A DNA stretch of 64,000 bases from Solibacillus sp. R5-41 (lineage in GTDB: Bacteria; Bacillota; Bacilli; Bacillales_A; Planococcaceae): NCBI RefSeq assembly GCF_002736105.1, contig NZ_CP024123.1, forward strand, positions 2,906,001-2,970,000. The letters are read 5' to 3'. The notes below the pieces were generated by a model. That model saw only the letters and a list, made by a program, of their open reading frames with translations. It ran no database searches and was not told where the DNA came from. Position 1 is the stretch's first letter. Each line of letters begins with the position of its first letter. Both the position numbers and the translations under genes were made by a program. Below, in pieces: positions 1 to 8,190 of the stretch.

Positions 1-10
1 CAATGTAAAA

Positions 11-41
11 AAGGTATTTTGATTTTGAGTCAAAATACCTT
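11..41. terminator. Bidirectional rho-independent terminator
   Basis: A 12-bp inverted repeat (11-22 pairing with 30-41, 7-nt loop) is flanked by an A-run on the left and a T-run on the right. It lies directly after the stop of the minus-strand Nudix gene, so it terminates that gene and probably also a converging gene beyond the window edge. Confidence 0.8.
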
Positions 42-48
42 TTTTTGT

Positions 49-612
49 TTAAAGCTCGTATTTCTTTACTTTTTCAATGATTTTTTCATACACTGGCACC
101 ATATGCTGCTCAGCGCATTTTTCGGCTAAGTCGTCAATTCGAATCCAACCGACTGCGCTATTTTCATCAAGCTTTGCGTGTAAACTTTCCTCATCTGATA
201 CTTCAAATACGTATGTCGCATTGAAATGTAAATGAGGTGATACATAACTTCCATTTTTCATATGGCCTATAACTGTCAAAATATCTAAAGCAATCATATT
301 TTCTGTAATCACATGGACTTTTGAAACACCCGTTTCTTCCATCACTTCTTTTTGCGCAACTTTTAGTAAATCAGGCTCGCCATCCGCATGCCCGCCTGCC
401 CAGCTCCATGATTGATAAATATTATGATACACCATGAGTACATGCGTACGTGCAGGGTTGAATACGAGCGCAGATGCCGTAAAATGGAGAATTTCATTAT
501 TGCGCGTTAACACATCGGATAATGTAGTCATTACACGTAAAATTATGTCACGATCCTTTTGCTCCTGCTCATTATACGGCTCATATAATTCAATTTGGTC
601 ATGTAAATTCAT
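49..612 (-). CDS. Nudix hydrolase
   Basis: A 187-residue protein with a Nudix box at about residues 73-96, running from GGHADGE to KEVMEETG. The EExG core that binds the divalent metal is present. Nudix enzymes hydrolyse nucleoside diphosphates linked to another moiety; the substrate cannot be told from sequence. There is no signal peptide or membrane segment, so it should be cytoplasmic. The start is supported by a strong GGGGGG-type ribosome binding site a few bases upstream of ATG. It appears to be a single-gene unit, with a terminator immediately downstream and 63 bp separating it from yqeY. The family is clear; the specific substrate is unknown. Confidence 0.85.
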   Translation of the reverse strand: MNLHDQIELYEPYNEQEQKDRDIILRVMTTLSDVLTRNNEILHFTASALVFNPARTHVLMVYHNIYQSWSWAGGHADGEPDLLKVAQKEVMEETGVSKVHVITENMIALDILTVIGHMKNGSYVSPHLHFNATYVFEVSDEESLHAKLDENSAVGWIRIDDLAEKCAEQHMVPVYEKIIEKVKKYEL

Positions 613-675
613 AAGGAACCCCCCTTGTATGAATGATCATTACGATTCAGAAAGTTATGCCCACCTTCGTTCTAA

Positions 676-1104
676 TTAAGAAATTAAAGTTTTGACTGCT
701 TTTGAAATCGCGGCACCATCTGCTTTTCCAACTAATAATGGCTTGGCAATTTTCATTGCATCGCCCATATTCATGCCCGCTGAAACGCCTGCTTCTTGTA
801 GTGCAGAACGGATTTCCTCTTCAGAAAATTGCTTCGGTAAGAAACTTTTTAAAATCGTTAATTTCGCTTCTTCTTTTTCAATTAAATCTGCACGCTCTGC
901 TTTTTGTGCGCCTTCAAGTGATTGATTTGTTTGCTTAATTTCACGATTAATAATAGCGATTTCTTCTTCCGGAGAAAGCACGGCACCCTTTTCCTTTTCC
1001 GCTAAATCTAATGCCGATTTTACTAATGTTAAAACACCTTTTGCTAAGACATCCTTATCTCTCATCGCTTGCTTTAATTGTTCAAATACTACTGTTTTCA
1101 TCAT
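676..1104 (-). CDS. yqeY: GatB/YqeY domain protein
   Basis: A 142-residue soluble protein that reads as YqeY: an N-terminal helical segment with the NREIKQTNQS region, followed by a C-terminal helical domain like the tail of the GatB amidotransferase subunit. Family members are typically about 148 residues, so it is full length. Its biochemical role is not established; the GatB-like tail suggests tRNA binding. In B. subtilis the gene follows rpsU, but no rpsU lies next to it here, and its upstream neighbour is the ECF sigma/anti-sigma pair. An AAAGGAG site nine bases ahead of the ATG supports the start. Confidence 0.85.
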   Translation of the reverse strand: MMKTVVFEQLKQAMRDKDVLAKGVLTLVKSALDLAEKEKGAVLSPEEEIAIINREIKQTNQSLEGAQKAERADLIEKEEAKLTILKSFLPKQFSEEEIRSALQEAGVSAGMNMGDAMKIAKPLLVGKADGAAISKAVKTLIS

Positions 1105-1199
1105 GTTTAACTGCTCCTTTACTTATGGATTTTGAATAATCATAATCAGTTTTTACTTTACTCATTCACATTGTATCACGGAAGTAAACATGGAATAAA

Positions 1200-2435
1200 T
1201 TACTTTGTGACATTTTCTTCGATTAATGCTTTCAATTGTTTACTACTCCTTTGATACATTATCCAAACTTCAGGCTGACCAAATGGCATAATGATTAATT
1301 GTTTCCTTGTATTTTCCCAAATCGTATAGGAAGTATCATTGACGTGGACAATGTATAATGGTTTGTCATAATTTATATTGATAAACATATTGGCTTCCCA
1401 CGCTGCATTTTCAAGTAAGTGCTCCATTTGTTGGCGTGCATCATCCGCAAATGTCACTTCTTGAATTTCACTCGCCCGCTCATTCGGTAAAAGTACTTCA
1501 ATGTCTTCAGATAATGAAATTGCCTGCTCATTTAATTCATCAACAACACTCGTACCTAAATTTTTCAACTTAATATAATCGCCTACTTGTACAGGTACTT
1601 CGTCACCATTAAGTATCCATGAGGCGTATTTTTCTTCTGGTTGATTAAAAATTTGTTCATCTGTAAGTGTCGTTAGTTCCTGCGCTGTCATATTTTCAAT
1701 AAAATAAAACATGCTTCCATTCACCGATGCGACGACACCAGTTGTTGGCATTTGACTTGAATCATTCATTACTTTAATTTGATGCTTCTGCTGAAACTGT
1801 TCGATTTCTTTTGCAAAATGCTGTTCCATATAACGTGTTGCTTGCTGATTTGTGTATTCGCTTGCAATAATATCGTTCATGACCGGAAATTTTTTATACC
1901 ATTCATCATTTAATTTTGTTCGATAAATTTGTAGTTCAATAATCGTTAATAATAGCTGCTCATTAAATTGTTTTTGACTAATATTGCCCTTCTCTAATGT
2001 TTGCTGCTTTAAATTTTCTTGGTCTGGGTATTGGCTATAAACTTCAAATTGCTCTTTGTATTCTTCAGCGCTATATGTTAGATCATACTTTTTTGCGAGT
2101 TCCAAAACACCGAGCGCTTGTAAATAATTGTAAAAGCCATTTTCTTTATTAAAATCACTATTTCTCCACGAGATTTGCTCACTCGCTACATAAAACTCAT
2201 ACAATAGCTCATTTTTTTCAATGCTTGACCTCGCCTGTTTCGTATCAACGCTGAACTCTGTCATATACCAGCTTGCCATTAGCATCATAAACAGACATAA
2301 AATACCCACTGGAATAAGAAAAAACGGCTTTTTTCGTTTTGGTGATTTGTGATACAGTAATTTATTTTTTAATCGTTGCTCGCTCTCTTTCATATCCCCT
2401 GTCACTTCATTTAAAGCACGTTTATAATCATTCAT
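1200..2435 (-). CDS. Putative membrane-bound anti-sigma factor with SurA/PrsA-like region
   Basis: A 411-residue protein with a basic cytoplasmic N-terminus of about 35 residues, one hydrophobic segment at about residues 37-57 (FFLIPVGILCLFMM) and a large exported domain. The start overlaps the end of the upstream ECF sigma gene by 8 bp and has a GGAGG site, so the two are translationally coupled. Position and topology indicate an anti-sigma factor that holds the sigma factor at the membrane. The first half of the exported part is helical and Gln/Glu/Tyr-rich, resembling the N-terminal domain of SurA/PrsA foldases. I recognise no zinc-binding anti-sigma motif and no site-2 protease signature. 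The anti-sigma role is inferred from context. Confidence 0.6.
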   Translation of the reverse strand: MNDYKRALNEVTGDMKESEQRLKNKLLYHKSPKRKKPFFLIPVGILCLFMMLMASWYMTEFSVDTKQARSSIEKNELLYEFYVASEQISWRNSDFNKENGFYNYLQALGVLELAKKYDLTYSAEEYKEQFEVYSQYPDQENLKQQTLEKGNISQKQFNEQLLLTIIELQIYRTKLNDEWYKKFPVMNDIIASEYTNQQATRYMEQHFAKEIEQFQQKHQIKVMNDSSQMPTTGVVASVNGSMFYFIENMTAQELTTLTDEQIFNQPEEKYASWILNGDEVPVQVGDYIKLKNLGTSVVDELNEQAISLSEDIEVLLPNERASEIQEVTFADDARQQMEHLLENAAWEANMFININYDKPLYIVHVNDTSYTIWENTRKQLIIMPFGQPEVWIMYQRSSKQLKALIEENVTK

Positions 2436-2919
2436 GATTCAGCACCTCCCATTGCCCTTCTAATGTTGGCCTTAACTGCTCTCGTGCGCGTCGTAATTGG
2501 GTTTTCACTGTGTTTTCTGGTATCTCTAACAGTTCCGCTACCCGCTGAATTGACAGCTCTTCATAGTAGTACAATATAATGGGCTCACGATATTTTAATG
2601 GCAGTTTTAAAATCGCTGCCCCAATTTTTGAACGCTCCTCTTGCTGCACAACATGATCTGGGTCCGACGTTTTCATCCACCATTTCGTTTGTAATTGGAT
2701 TTTTTTATATGCCCAGCTTTTTAAGTAGTCCTTGCTTTTATTAATGGTCATCATCGTTAAATAAGCTTTTATTTGACCACGTTCTTCGTAATTGGATTGA
2801 TAAAATTTGATTAGCACATCTTGTACGACATCTTCCGCGGCAGCTTGATTTTTCAAATAAAAATAGGCAAGTCGTAATAAATGATTGCTGTATTCCTCGA
2901 TAATTTGCTCTAATTCCAA
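2428..2919 (-). CDS. ECF-family RNA polymerase sigma factor
   Basis: A sigma-70 family extracytoplasmic-function factor. Region 2 is visible as LAYFYLKNQAAAEDVVQDVL and region 4 as the C-terminal helix-turn-helix with IQRVAELLEIPENTVK. The chosen start is TTG at 2919, giving 163 residues, the usual ECF size. It is preceded by GGGGGAGAGG. An in-frame TTG at 2973 would add 18 residues but has no ribosome site and lies at the upstream edge of an ECF-type promoter, so it is rejected. The stop overlaps the putative anti-sigma gene by 8 bp. The stimulus and regulon are unknown; the promoter suggests autoregulation. Confidence 0.85.
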   Translation of the reverse strand: MELEQIIEEYSNHLLRLAYFYLKNQAAAEDVVQDVLIKFYQSNYEERGQIKAYLTMMTINKSKDYLKSWAYKKIQLQTKWWMKTSDPDHVVQQEERSKIGAAILKLPLKYREPIILYYYEELSIQRVAELLEIPENTVKTQLRRAREQLRPTLEGQWEVLNHE

Positions 2920-2945
2920 ATCCCTCTCCCCCTTCCCACTTGATA

Positions 2946-2972
2946 AACGATTGTCACAGGTTGTACGTTTCA
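2946..2972 (-). promoter_or_regulatory. Candidate autoregulatory ECF promoter
   Basis: On the minus strand TGAAAC (2972-2967) is followed after 17 bases by CGTT (2949-2946). This fits the TGAAAC / CGT-type -35/-10 pairs of Bacillus ECF sigma factors. It lies just upstream of the ribosome site for the TTG start at 2919, leaving a leader of about 20 nt. Confidence 0.6.
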
Positions 2973-3013
2973 AAAAATTGTATTTTCTATTATTTTACAT
3001 GAAAAACAAAAAA

Positions 3014-3039
3014 GCATAAGAAGAAAAATCCTCTTATAC
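3014..3039 (-). terminator. Terminator of the pst-phoU operon
   Basis: An 11-bp stem with wobble pairs (3014-3024 with 3029-3039) and a 4-nt loop is followed on the minus strand by a run of six T. It lies just beyond the stop of phoU. Confidence 0.75.
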
Positions 3040-3048
3040 TCGAGTCCA

Positions 3049-3702
3049 TCAATTATTTAATTCATAATGCTTACCTTTGACTAAGTAAAATAAATGCTCG
3101 GCGATATTCGTTGCATGATCTGCACAACGTTCTACATAGCGGCAAATAAACGATAAATTCGTAATTTGCGCGACATGCTCATTCGAAACATTCAGCTTCA
3201 ATAAATGACTAATCGTACTGCCGTATAATTCATCGACCTGGTCATCTAGCTCGGCAATTTCCTTTGCTTTTACCGTATTTTCTTCAATGAATGCTTCAAT
3301 AATATGGCGAAGCATAGACACGGTTTTATGGAACATTTCTTCTATCGGTTCTACACTTGTTATAAACGAATCTTTACCTATTCGAATCGTATCTTTCGCG
3401 ATATTTACTGCATAGTCACCTACTCGCTCCATATCGGACGCTGCTTTAATAACAACAATTAAACGGCGTAAATCCGTAGCGACCGGCTGCTGCTTAGCCA
3501 GTAATAAAATCACACGGTCATTAATCGCTTCCTCTAAATGATTAATTTGCGTATCCATATCAATGACAGTCAGTGCTAAATCAATATCTTTTGTCAAAAA
3601 TGCTTTAAATGAAAGCTCTAATGCATCGACACTTTTATCGCACAGCTCCATTAAATCTTGCTGTACCGCAATTAAATCATGTTCAAAACGCTCACGAACC
3701 AT
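3049..3702 (-). CDS. phoU: Phosphate signalling/transport regulator PhoU
   Basis: A 217-residue helical protein with the two PhoU repeats; both carry the conserved pattern seen here as SDMERVGDYAVNIA and RYVERCADHATNIAEH. PhoU links the Pst transporter to phosphate signalling, usually by damping uptake or the sensor kinase under phosphate sufficiency. The start is taken at ATG 3702, nine bases after AAAGGTGA, rather than the in-frame GTG at 3711 that abuts the same site. It is the last gene of the operon, 20 bp after pstB, and is followed by a terminator. The B. subtilis pst operon carries two pstB genes at this end instead of phoU. Confidence 0.95.
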   Translation of the reverse strand: MVRERFEHDLIAVQQDLMELCDKSVDALELSFKAFLTKDIDLALTVIDMDTQINHLEEAINDRVILLLAKQQPVATDLRRLIVVIKAASDMERVGDYAVNIAKDTIRIGKDSFITSVEPIEEMFHKTVSMLRHIIEAFIEENTVKAKEIAELDDQVDELYGSTISHLLKLNVSNEHVAQITNLSFICRYVERCADHATNIAEHLFYLVKGKHYELNN

Positions 3703-3722
3703 TGTTTCCACTCACCTTTCCC

Positions 3723-4544
3723 TTATCCAAATCGACCAGAAATATAATCTTCCGTACGCTGATCACTCGGAGTTGAGAAAATTGTATCGGTTTGGTCAAA
3801 TTCAATTACTTCGCCGTTTAAGAAAAATGCAGTCTTATCTGAAATACGCGCCGCCTGCTGCATGTTATGCGTAACGATGACAATCGAATAATTTGCTTTC
3901 ATTTCTTGAACAAGCTCTTCTACTTTTAATGTTGAAATCGGGTCAAGTGCACTTGTTGGCTCGTCCATTAAGATGACATCTGGCTCAATCGCTAAACAAC
4001 GTGCGATACAAATACGCTGTTGCTGACCACCTGATAAGCCATATGCATTTTGATTCAGACGATCCTTTACTTCATCCCAAATCGCTGCCCCTCGCAATGA
4101 CTTTTCAACAATTTCGTCTAAAATTTTCTTATTTTTAATCCCATGAATACGTGGTCCATAGGCGATATTGTCATAAATTGATTTCGGGAACGGATTCGGC
4201 TTTTGGAACACCATCCCTACTTTTGTACGCAATTCCTCTACTTCATAGCCTTTTTCAAAAATATTGCGACCACGGTAGTTCACTTCACCATTTGTACGGA
4301 CAATCGGAACAAGCTCTACCATACGATTCAACGCTTTAATATACGTTGATTTCCCACAGCCTGAAGGACCAATAATTGCCGTTACTTCATTTTCCTTCAT
4401 ATCTAAATTGATATCCTTAAGCGCATGATGCTCGCCGTACCAAAGATTGAAACCCTTCGATTCCATGACAGTAGATTGCTCATTTAGCTGAATAATTGGA
4501 CTTTTCGACTGTTGTTTCTCTAAGATTTGAACCAATTTTTCCAT
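3723..4544 (-). CDS. pstB: Phosphate ABC transporter ATP-binding protein PstB
   Basis: A 273-residue ABC ATPase. Walker A is GPSGCGKST at about residues 59-67, the signature is LSGGQQQR, and Walker B reads [11 protein letters not shown]. It energises phosphate import through PstC/PstA at the cytoplasmic face. Length and N-terminal extension match PstB. It starts 3 bp after the pstA stop. The ribosome site AGGAG touches the listed ATG, so translation may begin at the TTG three codons downstream, where spacing is nine bases. Only one pstB is present. Confidence 0.96.
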   Translation of the reverse strand: MEKLVQILEKQQSKSPIIQLNEQSTVMESKGFNLWYGEHHALKDINLDMKENEVTAIIGPSGCGKSTYIKALNRMVELVPIVRTNGEVNYRGRNIFEKGYEVEELRTKVGMVFQKPNPFPKSIYDNIAYGPRIHGIKNKKILDEIVEKSLRGAAIWDEVKDRLNQNAYGLSGGQQQRICIARCLAIEPDVILMDEPTSALDPISTLKVEELVQEMKANYSIVIVTHNMQQAARISDKTAFFLNGEVIEFDQTDTIFSTPSDQRTEDYISGRFG

Positions 4545-4547
4545 CTC

Positions 4548-5426
4548 CTAATAACGTTTTTGGAATTTATTTCGAATGAACACCGCAATGGAGTTCATAA
4601 AGATCAGTACCGCCATTAAAACAATAATTCCCGCTGATGCTACGTACTGGAACTCTTCTTGTGGACGTTTTGCCCAGTCGAAAATTTGCATCGGTAATGC
4701 GGTAAAGGTGTCTAGCATGCCTGTCGGTAAAAATTGTAGAATGACCGGAATCCCGATAACAACAAGCGGTGCCGTTTCCCCAATCGCACGTGATAATGCT
4801 AATATACTGCCCGTTAAAATTCCTGGAATGGCTGCTGGAATTACTACACGAATAATCGTTTGCCATTTTGTAGCCCCCATCCCGTACGAAGCTTCCCGCT
4901 GCTCTTTCGGTACAGAACGAATCGCCTCTTGTGCCGCTACGATAATAACAGGTAATATGAGCAAACTCATTGTTAGTCCTGCAGCTAAAATACTTTTCCC
5001 CATACCGAGCATACGAACGAATATCGTTAAACCAAGTAATCCAAATACAATCGAAGGAACACCTGCTAAGTTTGAAATGTTCATGCGAATAAAATCATTC
5101 AATTTATTTTTCTTTGCGTATTCCTCTAAATAAATGGCTGTACTTACCCCTAAAATAATCGAAACAGGTGCTACAACTGACATTAAATAGAGCGATCCAA
5201 CTAATGCCGCTTTTATCCCTGCATTTTCAGGTATGCGCGATGCAAAGTTTGTTAGAAAGTCAAAGTTTAAATAGCCTATTCCTTGTGAAAAGATTCGGTA
5301 TAATAAAATGGCCAGTGCGATTAATGCAAAGCTCGTTGCTGCAATAAATACACCTTTCCAAACTCGATTCCATACGAGGCGTTTATTCATTCGCTTCATC
5401 ACATGTTCCTGTTGTAAATAGCGCAT
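4548..5426 (-). CDS. pstA: Phosphate ABC transporter permease PstA
   Basis: A 292-residue integral membrane permease of the PstA type with about six hydrophobic segments. The cytoplasmic coupling motif (EAS-G-AT-W region, here REASYGMGATKWQ) is followed by PAAIPGILTG. It forms the membrane channel for phosphate with PstC. GAGGAG seven bases ahead of ATG supports the start. It follows pstC by 1 bp and precedes pstB by 3 bp, so it is tightly co-transcribed. Confidence 0.95.
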   Translation of the reverse strand: MRYLQQEHVMKRMNKRLVWNRVWKGVFIAATSFALIALAILLYRIFSQGIGYLNFDFLTNFASRIPENAGIKAALVGSLYLMSVVAPVSIILGVSTAIYLEEYAKKNKLNDFIRMNISNLAGVPSIVFGLLGLTIFVRMLGMGKSILAAGLTMSLLILPVIIVAAQEAIRSVPKEQREASYGMGATKWQTIIRVVIPAAIPGILTGSILALSRAIGETAPLVVIGIPVILQFLPTGMLDTFTALPMQIFDWAKRPQEEFQYVASAGIIVLMAVLIFMNSIAVFIRNKFQKRY

Positions 5427-5427
5427 T

Positions 5428-6372
5428 TTAATACTCCTCTCTGAATCGTTTTGAAATATAGCCAGCTAATAAGTTCATTGTTAATGTAAAGATAAATAAT
5501 GTGAAACCTACAGCATAAATAGAGTAATAAATCGTCGTACCATATCCTGCATCACCCGTCGTTACTTGTACGATGTAGGCTGTCATCGTTTGAATCGAAT
5601 CCGTCACACCAAAGTCAAATCTCGGTGTCGAGCCGCCTGCTAACGATACAATCATTGTTTCCCCAATAGCACGAGATACGGCAAGAACAATCGATGCAAT
5701 AATACCCGATAATGCAGCTGGTAAAACGACTTTTAACGATACTTCTAGTTTCGTAGCTCCTAAACCAAGTGCTCCTTCACGAATCGATTTCGGGACAGAG
5801 CTCATCGCATCTTCAGACATCGAAGCAATCATCGGTAATACCATAATGCCAACGACAATCCCCGGACTCACTGCATTAAATATTTTTAAACTAGGAATAA
5901 TGGCTTGTAAAATGGGTGTAACAAATGTTAATGCAAAGAATCCGTAAACAATGGTCGGTACACCTGCTAACACCTCTAATATTGGTTTAATCGTTTTGCG
6001 AACGCGCTCTGATGCGTATTCACTTAAATAAATAGCTGCACCTAAACCAAATGGAACTGCAACTAATATGGCGATCAATGTCACTTTAAATGTCCCTATT
6101 ATAAGAGGTAATACTCCGTAAAGTGGCTCTTTACCTGAAAACGGAAGCCATTCCTTACCGAATAAATAATCCGTGATGGAAACACGAGTAAAAAATTCTA
6201 CTGTCTCAAATATTAATGTGAAAACAATCCCAAAAGTCGTAAGTACCGAAATGGATGCTGCTAAAAATAGGCCCATAGGTATTATTTTTTCGATTACTTT
6301 CTTTCCTTTGCGATTGCGAGACTTGGCAATTAGCTGCTGTATCGGTGATGACTCTTGCTGCTTAGAAGTCAT
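5428..6372 (-). CDS. pstC: Phosphate ABC transporter permease PstC
   Basis: A permease of 314 residues with an amphipathic N-terminal region followed by about six membrane segments. It carries the coupling motif GALGLGATKLE and then LPAALSGI. The start is placed at ATG 6372, which has AAGGAG nine bases upstream. The reading frame stays open a further 20 codons, but that part contains this ribosome site and reads unlike PstC. The partner permease pstA begins 1 bp after its stop. Confidence 0.95.
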   Translation of the reverse strand: MTSKQQESSPIQQLIAKSRNRKGKKVIEKIIPMGLFLAASISVLTTFGIVFTLIFETVEFFTRVSITDYLFGKEWLPFSGKEPLYGVLPLIIGTFKVTLIAILVAVPFGLGAAIYLSEYASERVRKTIKPILEVLAGVPTIVYGFFALTFVTPILQAIIPSLKIFNAVSPGIVVGIMVLPMIASMSEDAMSSVPKSIREGALGLGATKLEVSLKVVLPAALSGIIASIVLAVSRAIGETMIVSLAGGSTPRFDFGVTDSIQTMTAYIVQVTTGDAGYGTTIYYSIYAVGFTLFIFTLTMNLLAGYISKRFREEY

Positions 6373-6447
6373 GGGTAAAACTCCTTCCATAGTTAAGAAG
6401 AAAAAATGCGGGGCAGGACATCTACCCCACACGCTTTTCTAGCAATA

Positions 6448-7410
6448 TTATTTTAAACCTTCTAATGTTTTTAAGCCTTCTTCATATTTTTCTTCTGGAA
6501 GACTTACATAACCAACTACTTCAGCCATTGTCCCTGCATGCTCTAAAGAGAATTTCGTAAAGTCATAAACTGCTTCATTATCTTTAATTGCACTGTTTTT
6601 AACATAAACGAATAGTGGACGAGATAATGGTGAATATTCACCTGATTCGATTGTATCGTTCGTCGGCTCTACGCCATCAACAGATACGACTTGTAACTTG
6701 TTTTGGTTTTCTAAGTAATACGCATAACCAAAGTAACCAATCGCGTTTTTATCTGCTGTAATCCCTTGTACTAATACGTTGTCATCTTCAGATAATGTCG
6801 CACTTTTCACAATATCTTCACCGTCTAAAATGACTTCATCAAAGTAGTCATACGTACCTGAGTCAGCTCCTGGTGAGTAGAAAACGATTTCTTCAGCTGG
6901 CCAAGAAGGATCGATATCTGACCATTTTTTTGTTGTGCCGTCTTCAACCCAAATTTTCTTTAATTGATCAACTGTTAAATCCTTTGCCCATGTATTTTCT
7001 GGGTGAATTACTACTGATAAACCGTCGTAGGCTAATTCAAATTCTGTGAAATCAATGCCTGCTGCCTCTAATTTTTCTTTTTCTTCATCTTTAATTGGGC
7101 GAGATGCATTTGAGAAATCTGTTTCACCATTGATGAATTTTTCGAATCCGCCGCCTGTACCCGATACACCAACAGATACGCGTACATCTTTCTGTACACC
7201 TGCGTACTCTTCAACTAACGCTTCTGTAATTGGGGCTACCGTAGATGAACCATCACCTGCAACTGTACCTGCTAATTGTGCATCGCCTGCTTGTGCTTGA
7301 TCTGTACCAGTTTTTGCAGGTTGTGTTGTATCACCTTCTCCACCACATGCACCTAATAGTAATGCTGATCCAAGTAATGCTGTTGATGTTAAGTACTGCC
7401 ACTTTTTCAT
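6448..7410 (-). CDS. pstS: Phosphate-binding lipoprotein PstS
   Basis: A 320-residue exported lipoprotein. It has a signal peptide with lipobox LGAC and the lipidated cysteine at residue 22, followed by a low-complexity Thr/Gln/Ala linker. The phosphate-binding fold has the typical GDGSSTVAPITEA start and SGTGGGFEKF segment, and SPGADSGTYDYF further on. It captures phosphate outside the membrane and delivers it to PstC/PstA. It is the first gene of the operon, 75 bp ahead of pstC, and lies downstream of a Pho-box promoter. Confidence 0.96.
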   Translation of the reverse strand: MKKWQYLTSTALLGSALLLGACGGEGDTTQPAKTGTDQAQAGDAQLAGTVAGDGSSTVAPITEALVEEYAGVQKDVRVSVGVSGTGGGFEKFINGETDFSNASRPIKDEEKEKLEAAGIDFTEFELAYDGLSVVIHPENTWAKDLTVDQLKKIWVEDGTTKKWSDIDPSWPAEEIVFYSPGADSGTYDYFDEVILDGEDIVKSATLSEDDNVLVQGITADKNAIGYFGYAYYLENQNKLQVVSVDGVEPTNDTIESGEYSPLSRPLFVYVKNSAIKDNEAVYDFTKFSLEHAGTMAEVVGYVSLPEEKYEEGLKTLEGLK

Positions 7411-7458
7411 TTGTAATTCCTCCGCTTGTTTTTAAAATTAATTTTTCTTACAGTTCTC

Positions 7459-7531
7459 ACTATAATGATAATTTGTTGAGAGGATGTATTTGATTCGTAA
7501 AGGATATGTAAAGGATTGTTCGAATTGTAAA
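7459..7531 (-). promoter_or_regulatory. Pho-box promoter of pst operon
   Basis: On the minus strand TTTACA (7512-7507) and TTTACG (7501-7496) stand 11 bp apart. A degenerate repeat, AATACA (7490-7485), lies one further 11-bp step on, and another TTTACA lies at 7531-7526. An 11-bp repeat of TT(A/T)ACA-like hexamers is the PhoP-binding pattern of Bacillus. A -10 hexamer TATAGT sits at 7464-7459, about 20 bp downstream of the last repeat, as expected for a PhoP-activated promoter lacking a good -35. Confidence 0.65.
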
Positions 7532-7595
7532 CTGAGAGGGGGTAGATTGTTATTGGAACCAATCCGCTATCATGGTAATTCGTTTCACGCATATT

Positions 7596-7635
7596 AAAAA
7601 TCCACCACTTTGTATGTGCAAAGTGGTGGATTTTT
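7596..7635. terminator. Strong bidirectional terminator
   Basis: A perfect 17-bp stem (7596-7612 with 7619-7635) and a 6-nt loop has A/T runs on both sides. It separates the small membrane-protein gene from the pst promoter region. Confidence 0.85.
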
Positions 7636-7667
7636 AATTTAGGACTCTAGTAGTTACATAAAAATTT

Positions 7668-8087
7668 CTATTGTACTTTCTTAACACTAGCAATATCGGC
7701 CAGTTTGATTTCTTGTTCCTGTATTTTAGATGGTTCCTTTTTTGTTTTGATCGTCGCAATATGTAATAAAATCGTTTTTGCATCTTTTTCTTTTGCATAG
7801 CCTTCAAACTTAGCATTATATATAATCGTACCGTCCTTTAATGTTACGGTCGCTTTTTTAGCGCTCACTAATTCTCGTAAAAAAGGATATTTATTGACAT
7901 TTCGTTCACGCTCAGCACGGACTAATCTTGGTCCTAATGAATAGATAATTAATTCAAAAATAAAAACATATACAACTGTTGTTAAAATGATCACCCATAT
8001 TGATATATTCATGGATGCTAGAATAATGGCATTACTAATAGCACCTAAAAAAACGATTCCGTGCGATATTTTATTTCTCATTATCAA
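7668..8087 (-). CDS. Small membrane protein of unknown function
   Basis: A 139-residue protein I do not recognise. Two hydrophobic segments at about residues 10-27 and 31-52 are joined by a short turn and followed by a charged cytoplasmic domain of about 85 residues rich in Lys and Glu (YAKEKDAKTILLHIATI, then EIKLADIASVKKVQ). The tail looks like a small beta-rich domain. It stands alone between two terminators and is probably monocistronic. It is absent from this position in the B. subtilis pbpA-pstS region as I know it. Confidence 0.6.
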   Translation of the reverse strand: MIMRNKISHGIVFLGAISNAIILASMNISIWVIILTTVVYVFIFELIIYSLGPRLVRAERERNVNKYPFLRELVSAKKATVTLKDGTIIYNAKFEGYAKEKDAKTILLHIATIKTKKEPSKIQEQEIKLADIASVKKVQ

Positions 8088-8158
8088 TCACCTCATATAG
8101 TAATAGCTTTCTATAAAAATTTTCTACTTTTAAGCAGGTTTTCTTAAATAAAGGTAAA

Positions 8159-8185
8159 AATCCCGTAGCTATTAACTACGGGATT
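8159..8185 (-). terminator. Terminator of pbpA
   Basis: A 10-bp stem (8159-8168 with 8176-8185) and 7-nt loop follow the pbpA stop; on the minus strand the stem is followed by TTTTT. Confidence 0.75.
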
Positions 8186-8190
8186 AAATT

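Noticed and set aside
434-679. Plus-strand ORF opposite the Nudix gene
   Set aside because: It lies antisense to a clear Nudix gene, has no ribosome site and no recognisable protein sequence; the same holds for the other antisense ORFs over conserved genes.
2920-2973. N-terminal extension of the ECF sigma factor to TTG 2973
   Set aside because: No ribosome site; the segment contains an ECF-type promoter whose transcript would start downstream of it.
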